Assembly (NCBI RefSeq): GCF_030269925.1
Contig: NC_085112.1
Location: forward strand, 12,835,501 to 12,899,500
DNA: 64,000 nucleotides
Source: Bombyx mori
Taxonomy: Eukaryota > Arthropoda > Insecta > Lepidoptera > Bombycidae
Reading direction: 5' to 3'
A program made the translations under genes and the position numbers. The first letter of the stretch is position 1. Each line of letters begins with the position of its first letter. Shown in pieces: positions 47,401 to 53,819 of this stretch. Below the pieces are notes generated by a model that was not told where the DNA came from, did no database searches, and saw only the letters and a program-made list of their open reading frames with translations.

Positions 47401-47927
47401 GTGGGCTGTGAGCTCGTCCATCCATCTAAGCAATAAAAAAAAACTCCCGCCCCTCCTGCCTGCCTCCCCCTCAAAGGCTCGCGTGCGATAAGGAATAGGG
47501 ATGTGTTGTCACCAGTGTGCTTAGTGCGAGTTTTTTGACGTTCTCGATAGCGTAAAAGTTAACTCAATTTTTTATGGAGTTGAAACAGTGCCCCTAACGG
47601 CAAACGTAGCCAAACGTTCCAACTCAATATACAAATTCATAATAAATTTGAGTTAACTTTTACGCTATCGAGAACGTTAAAAAACTTGCACTAAGGACAC
47701 AGCTTAGAGCCCCGTGAGCTCACCTACACGTTCTGTGAATATAATATGACCCCTCAATATCATTAGAATTAGGTAGGGGAAAAATAAATTTGCGCGTTAT
47801 AAACTAAATCATTTTATTTCAGGTACTGTCAAGAGATCTAGATTGTGATTGGAATAAAGGATTTTTAAGTTCACCAAATACGTTCGTAATCATAGGAATG
47901 TCAATTCTAACGTTATTATACATTTGA
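23333..47927 (+). CDS. chp: chaoptin (photoreceptor LRR cell-adhesion protein), 27 coding exons
   Basis: The coding sequence joins 23333-23416, 25544-25748, 27935-28105, 29462-29670, 30092-30246, 31088-31190, 31654-31854, 32198-32334, 32745-32964, 34076-34297, 34784-35025, 35864-36036, 36134-36172, 36644-36682, 36799-36837, 36923-37004, 37681-37846, 38373-38515, 39717-39858, 40959-41087, 42010-42207, 42857-43000, 43568-43708, 44571-44813, 46166-46401, 46731-46857 and 47823-47927: 4095 nt, 1364 residues plus stop. Seen: signal peptide (1-26), LRR N-cap cysteines 38/44/46/58, over 25 LRRs of LxxLxLSxN type, C-cap cysteines 1283/1285/1302/1308/1320 around WIEAWDRKRRQYLC, and a hydrophobic tail (1351-1364) preceded by small residues at 1341-1349, as in a GPI signal. 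Known: chaoptin is a GPI-anchored homophilic adhesion protein of rhabdomeric photoreceptors, about 1300 residues in Drosophila. The order of landmarks (HPPC N-cap, FKYF, SFHFLKNL-like, FDQVGT, RKRRQY) matches my recollection of the fly protein. Inclusion of exons 13-15 and 20 in any one mRNA is inferred. Non-coding exons were not located. Confidence 0.92.
23634..23999. mobile_element. foldback DNA element, copy 2
   Basis: gaatacgcttttattagctt at the left. An inner palindromic part (23866-23999) has arms aaatacgcttttatagaaaa and its complement, each extending to tcccact/agtggga. Confidence 0.7.
24478..24746. mobile_element. hAT-type MITE with 8-bp target duplication
   Basis: Element 24486-24738 (253 bp) is flanked by ATCTAAAG at 24478-24485 and 24739-24746. 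Ends CAGCCTTTCCCAATG and, reversed, CAGTGGTTCTCAAAC fit hAT terminal repeats. The body is rich in gggggcg. No transposase. Confidence 0.85.
25210..25490 (-). mobile_element. Bm1-like SINE with internal deletion (chp intron 1)
   Basis: Tail joined directly to head: …ataaattctaagata|ttattgttcctttacc…; the central 120 bp or so is lost. Ends ccacgacgactt. Confidence 0.85.
25544..25748 (+). CDS. chp: chp exon 2: LRR N-terminal cap
   Basis: Residues 29-96, phase 0 in and 1 out. Acceptor ctctcacag, donor ACAG|gtacga. It contains HPPCLFQALCTCSK, then C58 and the first LRR. The four cysteines are the N-cap that closes the hydrophobic core. Confidence 0.93.
25796..26020 (+). mobile_element. Bm1-like SINE, 47 bp after chp exon 2
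   Basis: Head-truncated sense copy with small deletions; the 3' end carries an AATAAA-type sequence. Confidence 0.85.
26224..26510 (+). mobile_element. non-autonomous Helitron, family B
   Basis: TCTATATATATATATATATA then aatgaattgctgctcgttag; ends cgagtcagCTAG followed by T. Confidence 0.75.
26729..27038 (+). mobile_element. unassigned non-LTR-like repeat, copy 1
   Basis: Shares with 33336-33709: gtgtctttaaagc, attattcgccaatagatgtc, aaacacgaataaaacaacat, and the 3' end tgctcgtttaaaggtataag. The 3' part resembles RTE-type UTRs, but no ORF is present. Confidence 0.6.
27039..27934. other. chp intron 2, distal part: nothing recognised
   Basis: AT-rich intronic DNA. aagtacttcctagtagtaag is duplicated at about 27812-27838. 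Confidence 0.4.
27935..28105 (+). CDS. chp: chp exon 3: LRRs
   Basis: 171 nt, residues 97-153, phase 1 in and out. Acceptor tatttcag, donor CAG|gtaatc. Contains the repeats LWELELREDKL and LRLLDLSG, continuing into exon 4. Confidence 0.93.
28243..28489 (+). mobile_element. Bm1-like SINE, head-truncated (chp intron 3)
   Basis: ctggtggtaggaccacttgt to taagcaataaataaaaaaaa, sense to chp. Confidence 0.9.
28657..28891 (+). mobile_element. diverged Bm1-like SINE (chp intron 3)
   Basis: gacggtaggacctcttgtga to cttaaggaattaaata; recognisable throughout but clearly older than its neighbour. Confidence 0.75.
29462..29670 (+). CDS. chp: chp exon 4: LRRs
   Basis: 209 nt, residues 154-223, phase 1 in and 0 out. 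Acceptor attttcag, donor AGG|gtaagt. Repeats LQILILADNSI and LETLDLHGNHL. Confidence 0.93.
30092..30246 (+). CDS. chp: chp exon 5: LRRs
   Basis: 155 nt, residues 224-274, phase 0 in and 2 out. Acceptor attttcag, donor GAA|gtaagt. Repeats LLLGDNQLSYIP and LRVLDLSSNVI. Confidence 0.92.
30313..30677 (-). mobile_element. jockey-type LINE 3' end (chp intron 5)
   Basis: Poly(T), then the same 3' UTR and pol end as 56808-57180: gagaaactcagtgggctgtg, gcgacgggttcggcgaggac, caacgtcgactg. Antisense to chp. Confidence 0.85.
30778..30888 (-). mobile_element. LINE tail, family L (chp intron 5)
   Basis: Reverse complement of the tail at 46015-46116 (tgatggtgagtggttaccgt, cccatggacttcagcaatgc). Confidence 0.75.
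31088..31190 (+). CDS. chp: chp exon 6: LRR
   Basis: 103 nt, residues 275-309, phase 2 in and 0 out. Acceptor ttttcag, donor AGA|gtgagt. Contains LDNNMIQVLYPGAFKYF; the FKYF motif is shared with fly chaoptin as I recall it. Confidence 0.91.
31405..31590 (+). mobile_element. second tRNA-derived SINE, decayed (chp intron 6)
   Basis: B-box-like agttcaaatcccacatcggt, then a body ending tgtatgtttatgtataagcg … agtctttggttgcctatag; matches the order of parts in 37072-37455. Confidence 0.5.
31654..31854 (+). CDS. chp: chp exon 7: LRRs
   Basis: 201 nt, residues 310-376, phase 0-0. Acceptor aatttcag, donor AAG|gtttgt. Repeats IKSLSLRDCSI, LISLDLSENNL and LRFLNLRENK. Confidence 0.93.
32198..32334 (+). 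CDS. chp: chp exon 8: irregular LRR
   Basis: 137 nt, residues 377-421, phase 0 in and 2 out. Acceptor tttttcag, donor AAGAG|gtactt. Contains LFSLDVSGANSIEISLQ, a degenerate repeat. Confidence 0.9.
32745..32964 (+). CDS. chp: chp exon 9: LRRs
   Basis: 220 nt, residues 422-495, phase 2 in and 0 out. Acceptor ttttgcag, donor GAG|gtaatt. Repeats LEDLKLFGSNLI and IKTLDLSENNI. Confidence 0.92.
33022..33328 (+). mobile_element. Bm1-like SINE, interrupted (chp intron 9)
   Basis: tRNA-like head (A box TGGCCTAAAGC, B box GTGTTCGAATCC) through ggggcagccgttgta, where a second repeat starts. Remnant tail at 33710-33768. Confidence 0.85.
33336..33709 (+). mobile_element. unassigned non-LTR-like repeat, copy 2, within SINE
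   Basis: Same family as 26729-27038, ending tgctcgtttaaaggtataag. It lies between the two parts of one SINE. Confidence 0.65.
33710..33768 (+). mobile_element. Bm1-like SINE tail remnant
   Basis: ccaggtgggtttacgttgtag … gtgagctcgtccacac; the 3' remainder of the SINE at 33022. Confidence 0.6.
33782..34010 (+). mobile_element. non-autonomous Helitron, family B (chp intron 9)
   Basis: TCTATATATATAAAAATGAA then ttgcagttcgttagtctcgc; ends ccgggttagCTAG, next base T. Ends 65 bp before exon 10. Confidence 0.75.
34076..34297 (+). CDS. chp: chp exon 10: LRRs
   Basis: 222 nt, residues 496-569, phase 0-0. Acceptor gttcacag, donor CAA|gtaagc. Repeats LQYLDMSNNKL and, after FHFLKN, LRSLNLEDNAI. Confidence 0.93.
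34329..34751 (+). mobile_element. Bm1-like SINE, near full length (chp intron 10)
   Basis: tRNA-like head (TGGCCTAAAGG, GTGTTCGAATCT) to a short A-tail at 34745-34751. It fills almost the whole of intron 10 (34298-34783). Confidence 0.9.
34784..35025 (+). CDS. chp: chp exon 11: LRRs
   Basis: 242 nt, residues 570-649, phase 0 in and 2 out. Acceptor attttcag, donor AGA|gtatgc. Repeats LESICLSLNQM, MQEILIEDNLI and LKIIKLKGNRI. Only about 32 bp separate the exon from the upstream SINE, so the branch point must lie in or next to that SINE. Confidence 0.93.
35864..36036 (+). CDS. chp: chp exon 12: LRR and start of a loop
   Basis: 173 nt, residues 650-707, phase 2 in and 1 out. Acceptor catttcag, donor AGA|gtgagt. 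An LRR (ELDVSFNKLETFKF, then IFDQVGT) is followed by a non-repetitive stretch ending FYPPPKAQ. That stretch leads into the microexons. Confidence 0.9.
36134..36172 (+). CDS. chp: chp exon 13: 39-nt microexon A
   Basis: 39 nt, phase 1-1, between acceptor ttctttctag and donor GAAG|gtatat. With the flanking bases it encodes TDTVTEHALSLVE plus a split Gly codon. It can be skipped without shifting frame. Confidence 0.72.
36644..36682 (+). CDS. chp: chp exon 14: 39-nt microexon B
   Basis: 39 nt, phase 1-1, between acceptor tttttactatccaag and donor CAAG|gtgatt. It encodes ANVTNHTDKFSAQ plus a split codon, including two overlapping-range N-glycosylation sequons (NVT, NHT). The acceptor has a long T-run and a less common AAG end. 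Confidence 0.68.
36799..36837 (+). CDS. chp: chp exon 15: 39-nt microexon C
   Basis: 39 nt, phase 1-1, between acceptor tttctcaaacag and donor CCAG|gtattt. It encodes GLNSYYGDFPISP plus a split Gly codon. Removing it keeps the frame. Confidence 0.7.
36923..37004 (+). CDS. chp: chp exon 16: LRR
   Basis: 82 nt, residues 747-773, phase 1 in and 2 out. Acceptor ttcttctcag, donor TTCAG|gtaatt. It resumes the array with LRVLDFSHNNVTYIAPYYF. Confidence 0.9.
37072..37455 (+). mobile_element. second tRNA-derived SINE family (chp intron 16)
   Basis: B box gggttcgattcccac (about 37115-37130) in a tRNA-like head, then an unrelated body ending tatgtttgtcagtctctggt. Different from Bm1. The right edge is uncertain. 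Confidence 0.65.
37681..37846 (+). CDS. chp: chp exon 17: LRRs
   Basis: 166 nt, residues 774-829, phase 2 in and 0 out. Acceptor attcgcag, donor CAG|gtacct. Repeats LSELYLSHNKL and LQYLDLSHNHI. Confidence 0.93.
38373..38515 (+). CDS. chp: chp exon 18: LRRs
   Basis: 143 nt, residues 830-876, phase 0 in and 2 out. Acceptor ctttgcag, donor AAAG|gtagat. Repeats IINLSHNHLIELP and LTSVDLSNNNI. Confidence 0.92.
38544..38963 (-). mobile_element. non-autonomous Helitron, family C (chp intron 18)
   Basis: Minus strand: 5' TCTATACTAATATTATAAAG at 38963, 3' …cgtccgcgacgaaagCTAG at 38544; A and T flanks. A common lepidopteran Helitron type. Confidence 0.82.
38964..39716. other. chp intron 18, distal part: GC-rich stretch 39150-39560
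   Basis: Contains a 122-codon ORF (39208-39576) with phrases such as ITAWGGLTVTGDGVVE. GC-rich against the intron background, so probably an old retroelement 5' region. No motif supports a function. Confidence 0.35.
39717..39858 (+). CDS. chp: chp exon 19: LRRs
   Basis: 142 nt, residues 877-924, phase 2 in and 0 out. Acceptor tccacag, donor AGG|gtaatt. Repeats LDFSDNELSRVP and LVELDLSGNTI. It ends FVQRFR; SLAWLDLS at the start of exon 21 completes the repeat exactly if exon 20 is skipped. Confidence 0.92.
40390..40813 (-). mobile_element. non-autonomous Helitron, family A (chp intron 19)
   Basis: Minus-strand copy: 5' TCTATATATTAATAGGTAAA at 40813, 3' CTAG at 40390, A/T flanks. It stops 145 bp before exon 20. 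Confidence 0.75.
40959..41087 (+). CDS. chp: chp exon 20: candidate cassette exon, acidic/basic Tyr-rich insert
   Basis: 129 nt (43 codons), phase 0-0, between acceptor cgcctgtcccag and donor TATAAG|gtagac. It begins NPEPGEWPEESDYSDEY and ends YPQNVLYK. The first half is acidic, the second basic, with six tyrosines and no LRR signature. It is GC-rich against its AT-rich surroundings, has no stop in frame and matches the frame of both neighbours. As I recall fly chaoptin, the two flanking LRR halves are directly joined there, so this would be an optional or lineage-specific insert. It could instead be a captured fragment of another gene that is not spliced in. Confidence 0.6.
41128..41367 (-). 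mobile_element. Bm1-like SINE, 3' part (chp intron 20)
   Basis: Poly(T), tatgagtggacgagctcaca to ggtcctcccaccagtaa. It begins 40 bp after exon 20's donor. Confidence 0.88.
42010..42207 (+). CDS. chp: chp exon 21: LRRs
   Basis: 198 nt, phase 0-0. Acceptor gactttcag, donor TTT|gtgagt. Residues 968-1033 of the full model. Repeats LAWLDLSDNHL, LKWLDISNNNPF and LTHLGLKNVSL. Confidence 0.93.
42233..42552 (-). mobile_element. non-autonomous Helitron, family C (chp intron 21)
   Basis: Minus strand: 5' TCTATACTATAATATTATAA at 42552, 3' CTAG at 42233, A/T flanks. Shorter than the copy at 38544. Confidence 0.8.
42857..43000 (+). CDS. chp: chp exon 22: LRRs
   Basis: 144 nt, residues 1034-1081, phase 0-0. 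Acceptor atttttag, donor GTG|gtgagt. Repeats LKSLDLSYNNLPSVP and LRVLDLSYNDLTTVP. Confidence 0.93.
43121..43540. mobile_element. two Bm1-like SINEs nested head to head (chp intron 22)
   Basis: Plus-strand SINE 43121-43220, then a minus-strand SINE 43234-43450, then the rest of the plus-strand SINE 43453-43540 (ttatatctcaagg … ggtgggctgcgaaaaaa). The inner one landed in the outer one. Confidence 0.85.
43568..43708 (+). CDS. chp: chp exon 23: LRRs
   Basis: 141 nt, residues 1082-1128, phase 0-0. Acceptor atttttag, donor GAG|gtattt. Repeats LRWLSLSGNPITAL and LEYLDVTRLRL. Confidence 0.92.
44305..44521 (-). mobile_element. jockey-type LINE 3' UTR fragment (chp intron 23)
   Basis: tagccttgagaggctatttc … cggatcggaaacgcgaccca … gagaaactaagtgggctgta. 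It stops 50 bp before exon 24. Confidence 0.8.
44571..44813 (+). CDS. chp: chp exon 24: degenerate LRRs
   Basis: 243 nt, residues 1129-1209, phase 0-0. Acceptor gaatttgcag, donor AGT|gtaagt. Contains LRTLKVTSYSNHRDFNIP, a landmark shared with fly chaoptin as I recall it. Confidence 0.92.
45639..45873 (+). mobile_element. Bm1-like SINE, head-truncated (chp intron 24)
   Basis: ctggtggtaggacctcttgt to tcatctagcaataat; a LINE fragment follows with no gap. Confidence 0.9.
45874..46116 (+). mobile_element. LINE 3' end, family L, with pol C-terminus (chp intron 24)
   Basis: The plus strand encodes RFQRSFLPRTIRLRNELPCT, then VFSERYDMSFKRGLLRVLNG and a stop: the C-terminus of a non-LTR RT. The tail gacggtaaccgctgaccatc … gtctgcctacaag plus A-run follows. 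Ends 49 bp before exon 25. Related tails: 14392, 30778 (minus), 60281 (minus), 63830. Confidence 0.8.
46166..46401 (+). CDS. chp: chp exon 25: last LRRs and start of C-cap
   Basis: 236 nt, residues 1210-1287, phase 0 in and 2 out. Acceptor cttccag, donor CGG|gtaagc. Contains VRNLTLDLRNNYISRVPNP and ends NPLICDCGVG, which opens the cysteine-rich C-terminal cap. Confidence 0.93.
46473..46670 (+). mobile_element. Bm1-like SINE, 5'-truncated (chp intron 25)
   Basis: ggctatttctgccgtgaagc to taagcaatattaaaaaaaa, between exons 25 and 26. Confidence 0.88.
46731..46857 (+). CDS. chp: chp exon 26: LRR C-terminal cap
   Basis: 127 nt, residues 1288-1330, phase 2 in and 0 out. Acceptor gctttttcag, donor GAT|gtgagt. 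WIEAWDRKRRQYLC continues the C-cap, with further cysteines at 1308 and 1320. Confidence 0.93.
47005..47443 (+). mobile_element. Bm1-like SINE, full length (chp intron 26)
   Basis: A box TGGCGTAACGA, B box GTGTTCGAATCC; poly(A) at the end. About 439 bp and close to the 18866 copy. Confidence 0.92.
47515..47700. mobile_element. foldback MITE, copy 2 (chp intron 26)
   Basis: Left arm gtgtgcttagtgcgagtttt … ctcgatagcgtaaaagttaactcaa; right arm is its near-exact complement, ending ctaaggacac. Arms of about 60 bp. Same family as 22771-23195. Confidence 0.85.
47823..47927 (+). CDS. chp: chp exon 27: C-terminus with GPI-type tail
   Basis: 105 nt including the TGA at 47925-47927, phase 0 in. Acceptor tatttcag. 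Residues 1331-1364: DLDCDWNKGF, then small residues (SSPN) and the hydrophobic tail TFVIIGMSILTLLYI with nothing polar after it, as expected of a cleaved GPI-attachment signal. The first AATAAA downstream that I see is at 49245, so the poly(A) site is not established. Confidence 0.9.
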   Translation, partial: VLSRDLDCDWNKGFLSSPNTFVIIGMSILTLLYI

Positions 47928-48699
47928 GGACTGTTTTGGCTTCTCGGGGTATACGAAGAGTTCCACCGAATTCTGGCGAGGATCTACGGTATGTGAGGTC
48001 GAATCGGACAAAATGGGGGCAAATTATTAAGACCAAACTTAAACTTAGTCTTTTCCGATTATAACTACAGAGTTTAGATGCAGTTTTCTGTAATGTTGTT
48101 GATACGCAAAAGTTTTCTATTGGGAGTTTTAGAATTGTTTGTTTCAATGTTCATGTCAAACAATGACAAACGGGTTAGGGGTTGAGCGATAAAATCTCAG
48201 TTTGAACCTTTAAGACGCCTGAAGCGACTGAGGATATCAACAACAGTGCTTATACTAATGCTTAGTTACCTTATGTGGCCTATGTCTTATTGAGTGATCC
48301 TTACAGCCATAAACGAGTTGAATGATGACCCGATTACTTGGTTGAAAGTGTGGGTGTTCGTTAATTACTTGAAATGTGCAAGAGATTGTTTTGTGTAAAA
48401 GAAAACTGTTAAGACTCTTGTGAAGCCTATATCCGGTCGTGATCGAGAAATGTATGTGTGATCTCAAGGGATTGAATCTATAAAATGTTAACGTTTCAAA
48501 GTTTTTATTTATAGATATATAGCATATATATAGCATAGAAATGTTTATTGTGTAATTATTTTGTCTTGTCCGCAGTTTATTTATCTAATTCGTAGTTAAA
48601 GTTAATATGATAGATTTGAACATTTCGTGCACTGCCGTACACAGAGCGAGTTGATGTGCCAAAATGTGGATCGTATATTGGGTAAAGAAAATATAAATA
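47928..48699. other. region after chp: probable 3' UTR
   Basis: No ORF of interest and no AATAAA in the first kilobase after the stop. Any of it could be 3' UTR; the transcript end cannot be placed. Confidence 0.35.
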
Positions 48700-48969
48700 T
48701 CTATACATATATAAAAATGAATTGCTGTTCGTTAGTCTCGCTAAAACTCGAGAACGGCTGGACCGATTTGGCTAATTTTGGTCTTGAATTATTCGTGGAA
48801 GTCCAGAGAAGGTTTAAAAATTACATAAATATGAAAATGTTCGGAATTAAAGAAAAATAACATTTTTTTTCGGTCGCATTACTTTGGTTTGTTTTATGTT
48901 TGTTTTATACAAAAGTTTAGGTCTTTTATTTGTCGATTGAGGCACTACGAAGTCTGCCGGGTCAACTAG
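48700..48969 (+). mobile_element. non-autonomous Helitron, family B
   Basis: TCTATACATATATAAAAATG; aattgctgttcgttagtctc; ends ccgggtcaaCTAG with T next and A before. Confidence 0.78.
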
Positions 48970-51024
48970 TATTATATTGGGGCTTTTAAAAAATTAATGT
49001 TTTAAACAAGATAATTATGTATGGAAGTGCACTTAGTGTGGTTAAAACTATGCATTTAACATGATGTTAGAAACGTTCGCATCACATAAATAACTAAATG
49101 AACGCCGAAAATTAGACTGCATTCGTTGGAATGACATGTGTTCGTCCATTTGAAAAACTATTTATAGATGTATAGTATTCGTTTCGCATAGAATATCTAG
49201 ATGTAGGACAAAATTATTAACTATTACTTTAAGGTCGTTTTACAAATAAATTTTCACTACTAATGTTTTTGTTGTTGTAGCGTTCTACGAAATTTTATCA
49301 ATTAAAGGAACCCCTTGTACAAATTTATATTCCAAAGCAGACTATTTACAAAACGCCTGTAATTTAAAGCTTACCGCTAAATTTACATATTTACTCTAAA
49401 CAATGTTACAACTATTTAGCTATTCGCAAAGTCTATTATTGTTGAAGGTATTTTTAATAAACGCCTAATACGTCTAGATTCATTGACTACCTTTATCATG
49501 TAAATAAATATTTTCACGACTGAATTAATGATGTTTCAGAATGTTTGATGTCGATTACATGTTTACGATTATGTTTTATTGCATTTTGTCGATTTTAATC
49601 ACACGCCAGTAACATTACGTACAGCTAAACCCAGTTTGTTGCTAACTGTAACTTCGATTACCTCTACAGTGGTCCATTTCATACTCTTTCAGATCTACAA
49701 CGGTTATCTTTTGTTTTCAACGCCACATTGCCACCACGGCACATGACACCTTTACTTCAATGGTATTGAAAACAAAGGAATGTTGTAACAATGAAATATA
49801 TATTTTGTGATATATATAAAAATCTCTAATCCTTCTATTTTTGATAAAGCTAATAACGATTATTGCTATTAAGTTACTGTAGTTGTTTGAACTATTGTTG
49901 GTACTTTGAACTATGTATGCAGACACCTTTTTCATTGTATGTCTTCTATTATATCTGCAGACAATTTGACTATCTGTAATATGACCGAACTAGATCAAAG
50001 TACCATCCTTAGCTTTCAGGGTTGCTTCTTTGTGAGTTTTAGCGTAAACAGCTAAGTCAATTGTGAAAATCAAATTAAAAATTATAACTAGTGTTTTTGA
50101 ATAAAAGCTATAAATCTAGAACTAGCTATTTCAAATGATATAATCTGGGCTCTTTCGTTTTATTCTATAAATATAAATGTAGCCTTATGTAAAGATAAAT
50201 CTTTTATTAATTATTGTCACTTTTAGAACTAAATCATGTGATGTTAAATTTTAAATGTTATTATAATAAATTAAAACTAATAGATGAATTGTTCGATTCC
50301 GAATGGCCATAAGATTAAATTCATCGCGTATTTTTTCACCCCTATTCATTTGAAGTTAAAGTTTATTTTTGTCCGAACATTATGTTACTTTGACTACATA
50401 TTGACTACATGACTACGGACATTTTTATCTAATTATCTCCGTATTGTGATAAAAGCAGCTAGATTACCAATCAATAATTCAATAGATTTAGTCTAGATTT
50501 TTTTTGTCTAGGTAAGTTTACGTTGTGTTTTGATTATTCTAAATCCGCCACCATTATAATAATTCGTTTTTATTATTAAATCTACATTTAATTCCAATTT
50601 AAATGAATAATATTTACACCCTTTAAACTCGTTTAGTTTTAAAACGAATGGTAAATGTTCGATGTGATTTTAAGACCTGATTTGATGGGATATGTTAAGG
50701 AAGGTACGTTTTGTCTTCACCGATTCGTGAGATTTATAATAAATAGGCAAATTGAATTATTAGTGTATCGAAATAAATTATTGTGTAAATTTAATTTGTT
50801 TTTCTTTCATTTCTATTTAATTCAATCCTTCTAATAAATGGTTTATCTGGTATCAAGATATTTGGGTCGTTCATGCCCTCTAAACAAGTAATAAAAAGTA
50901 TTAACAAGGTCATAACTGAACTAGTTACGTTTGAGGTTGATTCAACATTTCTATTATTCTATTTTAATGAAAATTCCAATTTGACTACTCCATTAGGCGC
51001 AAAACCAATGTCTATGAATCATAT
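48970..51024. other. no gene seen
   Basis: About 2 kb of AT-rich DNA without recognised repeats or coding potential; AATAAA sequences at 49245 and further on. Confidence 0.4.
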
Positions 51025-51279
51025 TGTTACGCGCTGGAGTTCGCGATAAATAAAAATTCTACCGAATTACAAGTTAACCCTGTATTAGCACTTAGAACAC
51101 TTAAAAGACTTTATAAACACTTTGAAATTCTCAATACACTTCTTCCGCTTCGTTTCATCGAGAATATTCCACAAAAGTCGAGTATTGTGTGTTTCCGGTA
51201 TCTGACAATAGATGGCGTTGTCCTTCGATATTCGTTCGGCTATTCGGCGATAGACGGCGTTACTCTTATCGGCGTAACA
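51025..51279 (-). repeat. solo LTR, copy 2, internally deleted
   Basis: TGTTACGCGC … GGCGTAACA with an exact 4-bp target duplication ATAT on both sides. Antisense to copies 1 and 3 and about 110 bp shorter; the region carrying the TATA-like box is gone. Confidence 0.88.
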
Positions 51280-51839
51280 ATATTATAAATTCAAGTTCAA
51301 TTCGATTCAAGTTTTAAGCGACAAACATGCGAAACAAAATAGTTTAAATTGAATTGATAAGAATACTATTCACTGGATCCTAAAAAAAACCATCACGATC
51401 ATAAAACAAAACAACACTATATTACAAATACATCCACGTACAAAAATGAATCTAAATAATAATAATAATATTATTAATCATTACGTGAATATATACAAAT
51501 ACATAAAACATTGACTAAGCATCTTATTAAAACACACTTCGATTAGATGGCCAAATGTTCTTTCGGCAATCTGTTGAAATAATTTAGTGTTTGACGATCG
51601 ACGCTGGGAGCGCATTTCACAACCGTATCGCCTGTCAAAGCGATCGTAAAATCTTGAAGAATATTGACAGTTTTACGTGTGTTTTGTGGAGAAGCTCGAA
51701 ACGTATTTTAATATATGAAAAAATGGATAAAAGGGTATATAAGCTTGAGGGTAGACATTATCTTGCTGAACACCAAGTAAAACGAAGTCACTTTTGATTC
51801 CTGATTTAATCAACAATATGTTATCTTAACAATTCACTT

Positions 51840-52600
51840 TAACACTTGTCCAACCTTAACCAGTACGTACAACAGTCACTGAATCACACAACGTAACAAG
51901 GATATAGTAAGTGCACCGGGCAAACGCAGCTCAACGAATGTCCATTTCGAGGCACGTACCGCTTTTTTATACTGGCCGGCGCAGCTGGCTTATTTATGAG
52001 TCACTTCTGTTGCACCTGTTGTTTACGAGTGGAACGACACGGCCGGCGCACCTGGCTTGTGTGAGTCACTCCTATTGCACGTGCTATATAACATAAATAT
52101 CGTTAACGCCGTCACGGCCATACTGACGTGCACGCATTCTTATGGTATGTCTGTGACCAACAAACGTGTTCGTTCATCCTGACATTAACGGATGCAACTT
52201 AAAACGTGGTCTATGATATTAACAATCTAGTACGGTTCGGTTCGCATAATTCTTCAGAAAATCTAGACTAGCTATAAATAGCCTTCAGACTGCGTACATA
52301 CCTGGGCCAGGTCATTTAAAACTCTTCAGGTATGTAAATATGTCCCTTTTAACTTAGACCGGAATTGTTATCCCTTCAGTTTTTCGAACTGGACCGGATA
52401 ATGCTAGACCGAATCGCAATCCCTGTAGCTAATTATTGTGGCTAGTCCGGATGAAAATCCCTATAGCCAAGCCATTGGACCGGACAGACCCTTCAATGAC
52501 TTCACACTTTTTTTTCTCTTTTTTTTTTCTTTGCTAGTCCGGATCAACATCCCTTTAGCCAATACAATTATTATTTTTTCTCTTTTTGTTTTTTTCACTC
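51840..52600 (-). repeat. putative gypsy LTR/UTR region
   Basis: Two diverged copies of a block, ggccggcgcagctggctta … cacttctgttgcac (about 51974) and ggccggcgcacctggcttg … cactcctattgcac (about 52042). It lies downstream, on the minus strand, of a gypsy pol remnant. The LTR reading is an inference; ends are not located. Confidence 0.4.
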
Positions 52601-52973
52601 TGCGTGTACGGTAGCATTTGTTGAAACATTTCTTAAACCAGAACATTTATACGAAATTTCTTCAGAAATAATGCGAGACCGACCATAGTTTTCTACATTT
52701 CCAACACCTGCACCCGAGGTGCCTGAGCTTACAGACATTGTATCACTACCCACAGACATAGTATCGCTATTTGCGCACAAAAATGTTGCTTCTATTTTCA
52801 GTGATAGAGTCGTCATCATTAAGATCAGTTTCTTGAACAAGATTACTTAACCCATCTGTGTACGCCGTCACGTCATCGTCACTATAATTTTCAGAAATTT
52901 CTAGTAGGCCTGACGGGCCTCGAGGTACTTCGCGTAAGTTTTCATAACTATCGTTTTCCAAAACTGCAGTCAT
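52595..52973 (-). pseudogene. gypsy pol C-terminal tail, frameshifted
   Basis: Minus-strand ORF MTAVLENDSYENLREVPRGP then an acidic stretch (ENYSDDDV), continued in another frame as SDTMSVGSDTMSVSSGTSGA. Its acidic, Ser-rich character and position after integrase sequence suggest the end of a gypsy pol. Confidence 0.4.
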
Positions 52974-52984
52974 GTTTTTCTTTT

Positions 52985-53394
52985 TTTAATGATTGAAAGA
53001 TTGCTGGTGGCCCGGTGGCCTTTCCAGCTTCACCAGGACAGGTGGGCGAGCAAAGACTCAGCCAAGAGGGGTGGGATTTGCTAACAACTGCCCGAGCGCC
53101 TCCGAAGGAGACCTAACAACTCAAGAGCAATTGCTTCGCGAATGAATCTACTACCGGATCGGAATCGCGACCCACTGAGAAGATCCGGCGAGAAACTCAG
53201 CGGGCTGATGCATGGGTTAGGTTGCACGTCGAACTCTTTGTCGAGTTCGACGAGTACGGTTACCGGGGTTCCACAGCTTGCTCCTAGTGTTAGAGCTAAA
53301 GGTATCTAATGCAAGAGTTATTGAATCTGATGGATCCGTAAGGACGTGTCTAGGGCGACGACGGTGACTTGCTCCTGCGTGATCAGGATTCGGG
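52985..53394 (-). mobile_element. jockey-type LINE 3' UTR, second subfamily
   Basis: cggatcggaatcgcgaccca, gagaaactcagcgggctgat, then cgtcgaactctttgtcgagt; diverged from the 56808 subfamily. Its first 80 bp match the tail at 13465 in reverse complement. It splits gypsy sequence. Confidence 0.7.
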
Positions 53395-53819
53395 GTGCAG
53401 TAATGTTGAAGGGACCTTTATATTTTCGGTCTAATTTACGAAACAAAATCCCCAGCGGAAAAGAGTTTGACTTTAGCTTTGTCTCGACTAAACCAAGCTT
53501 CTGTTTGTGACCATTTTTTTTTTTTTTTTTCGCAGGCCTTCGACCGTGCTAAATCAAGATCTAATCTAGAGGGATTATCACTCTGTTGAAACTTTAGATA
53601 TTTCAAGTGAACTACCCTGAACGGTAAACATCTATTCTATTGGAGTAAACCCTGTTACTTGACAACGTGTACTATTAAGGGTGAGTTGAATATCCCCTAA
53701 CTGCTCTTGCCATGATTGGTCCGAGTTACTTTCAGATCAAAGAGTGACTTGTTCATGAAACCTCTTACCATTGAATAAATTACTATGGCTTTAAGGGTTT
53801 GCAATGTATCGGCCAGCAG
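53395..53819 (-). pseudogene. gypsy integrase fragment
   Basis: The minus strand can be read, across stops, as PFRVVHLKYLKFQQSDNPSR, then LDLARSKACE, an oligo(T) insertion at 53513-53533, then LGILFRKLDRKYKGPFNIT. This is the C-terminal part of a Ty3/gypsy integrase, broken by stops and the insertion. Confidence 0.65.
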
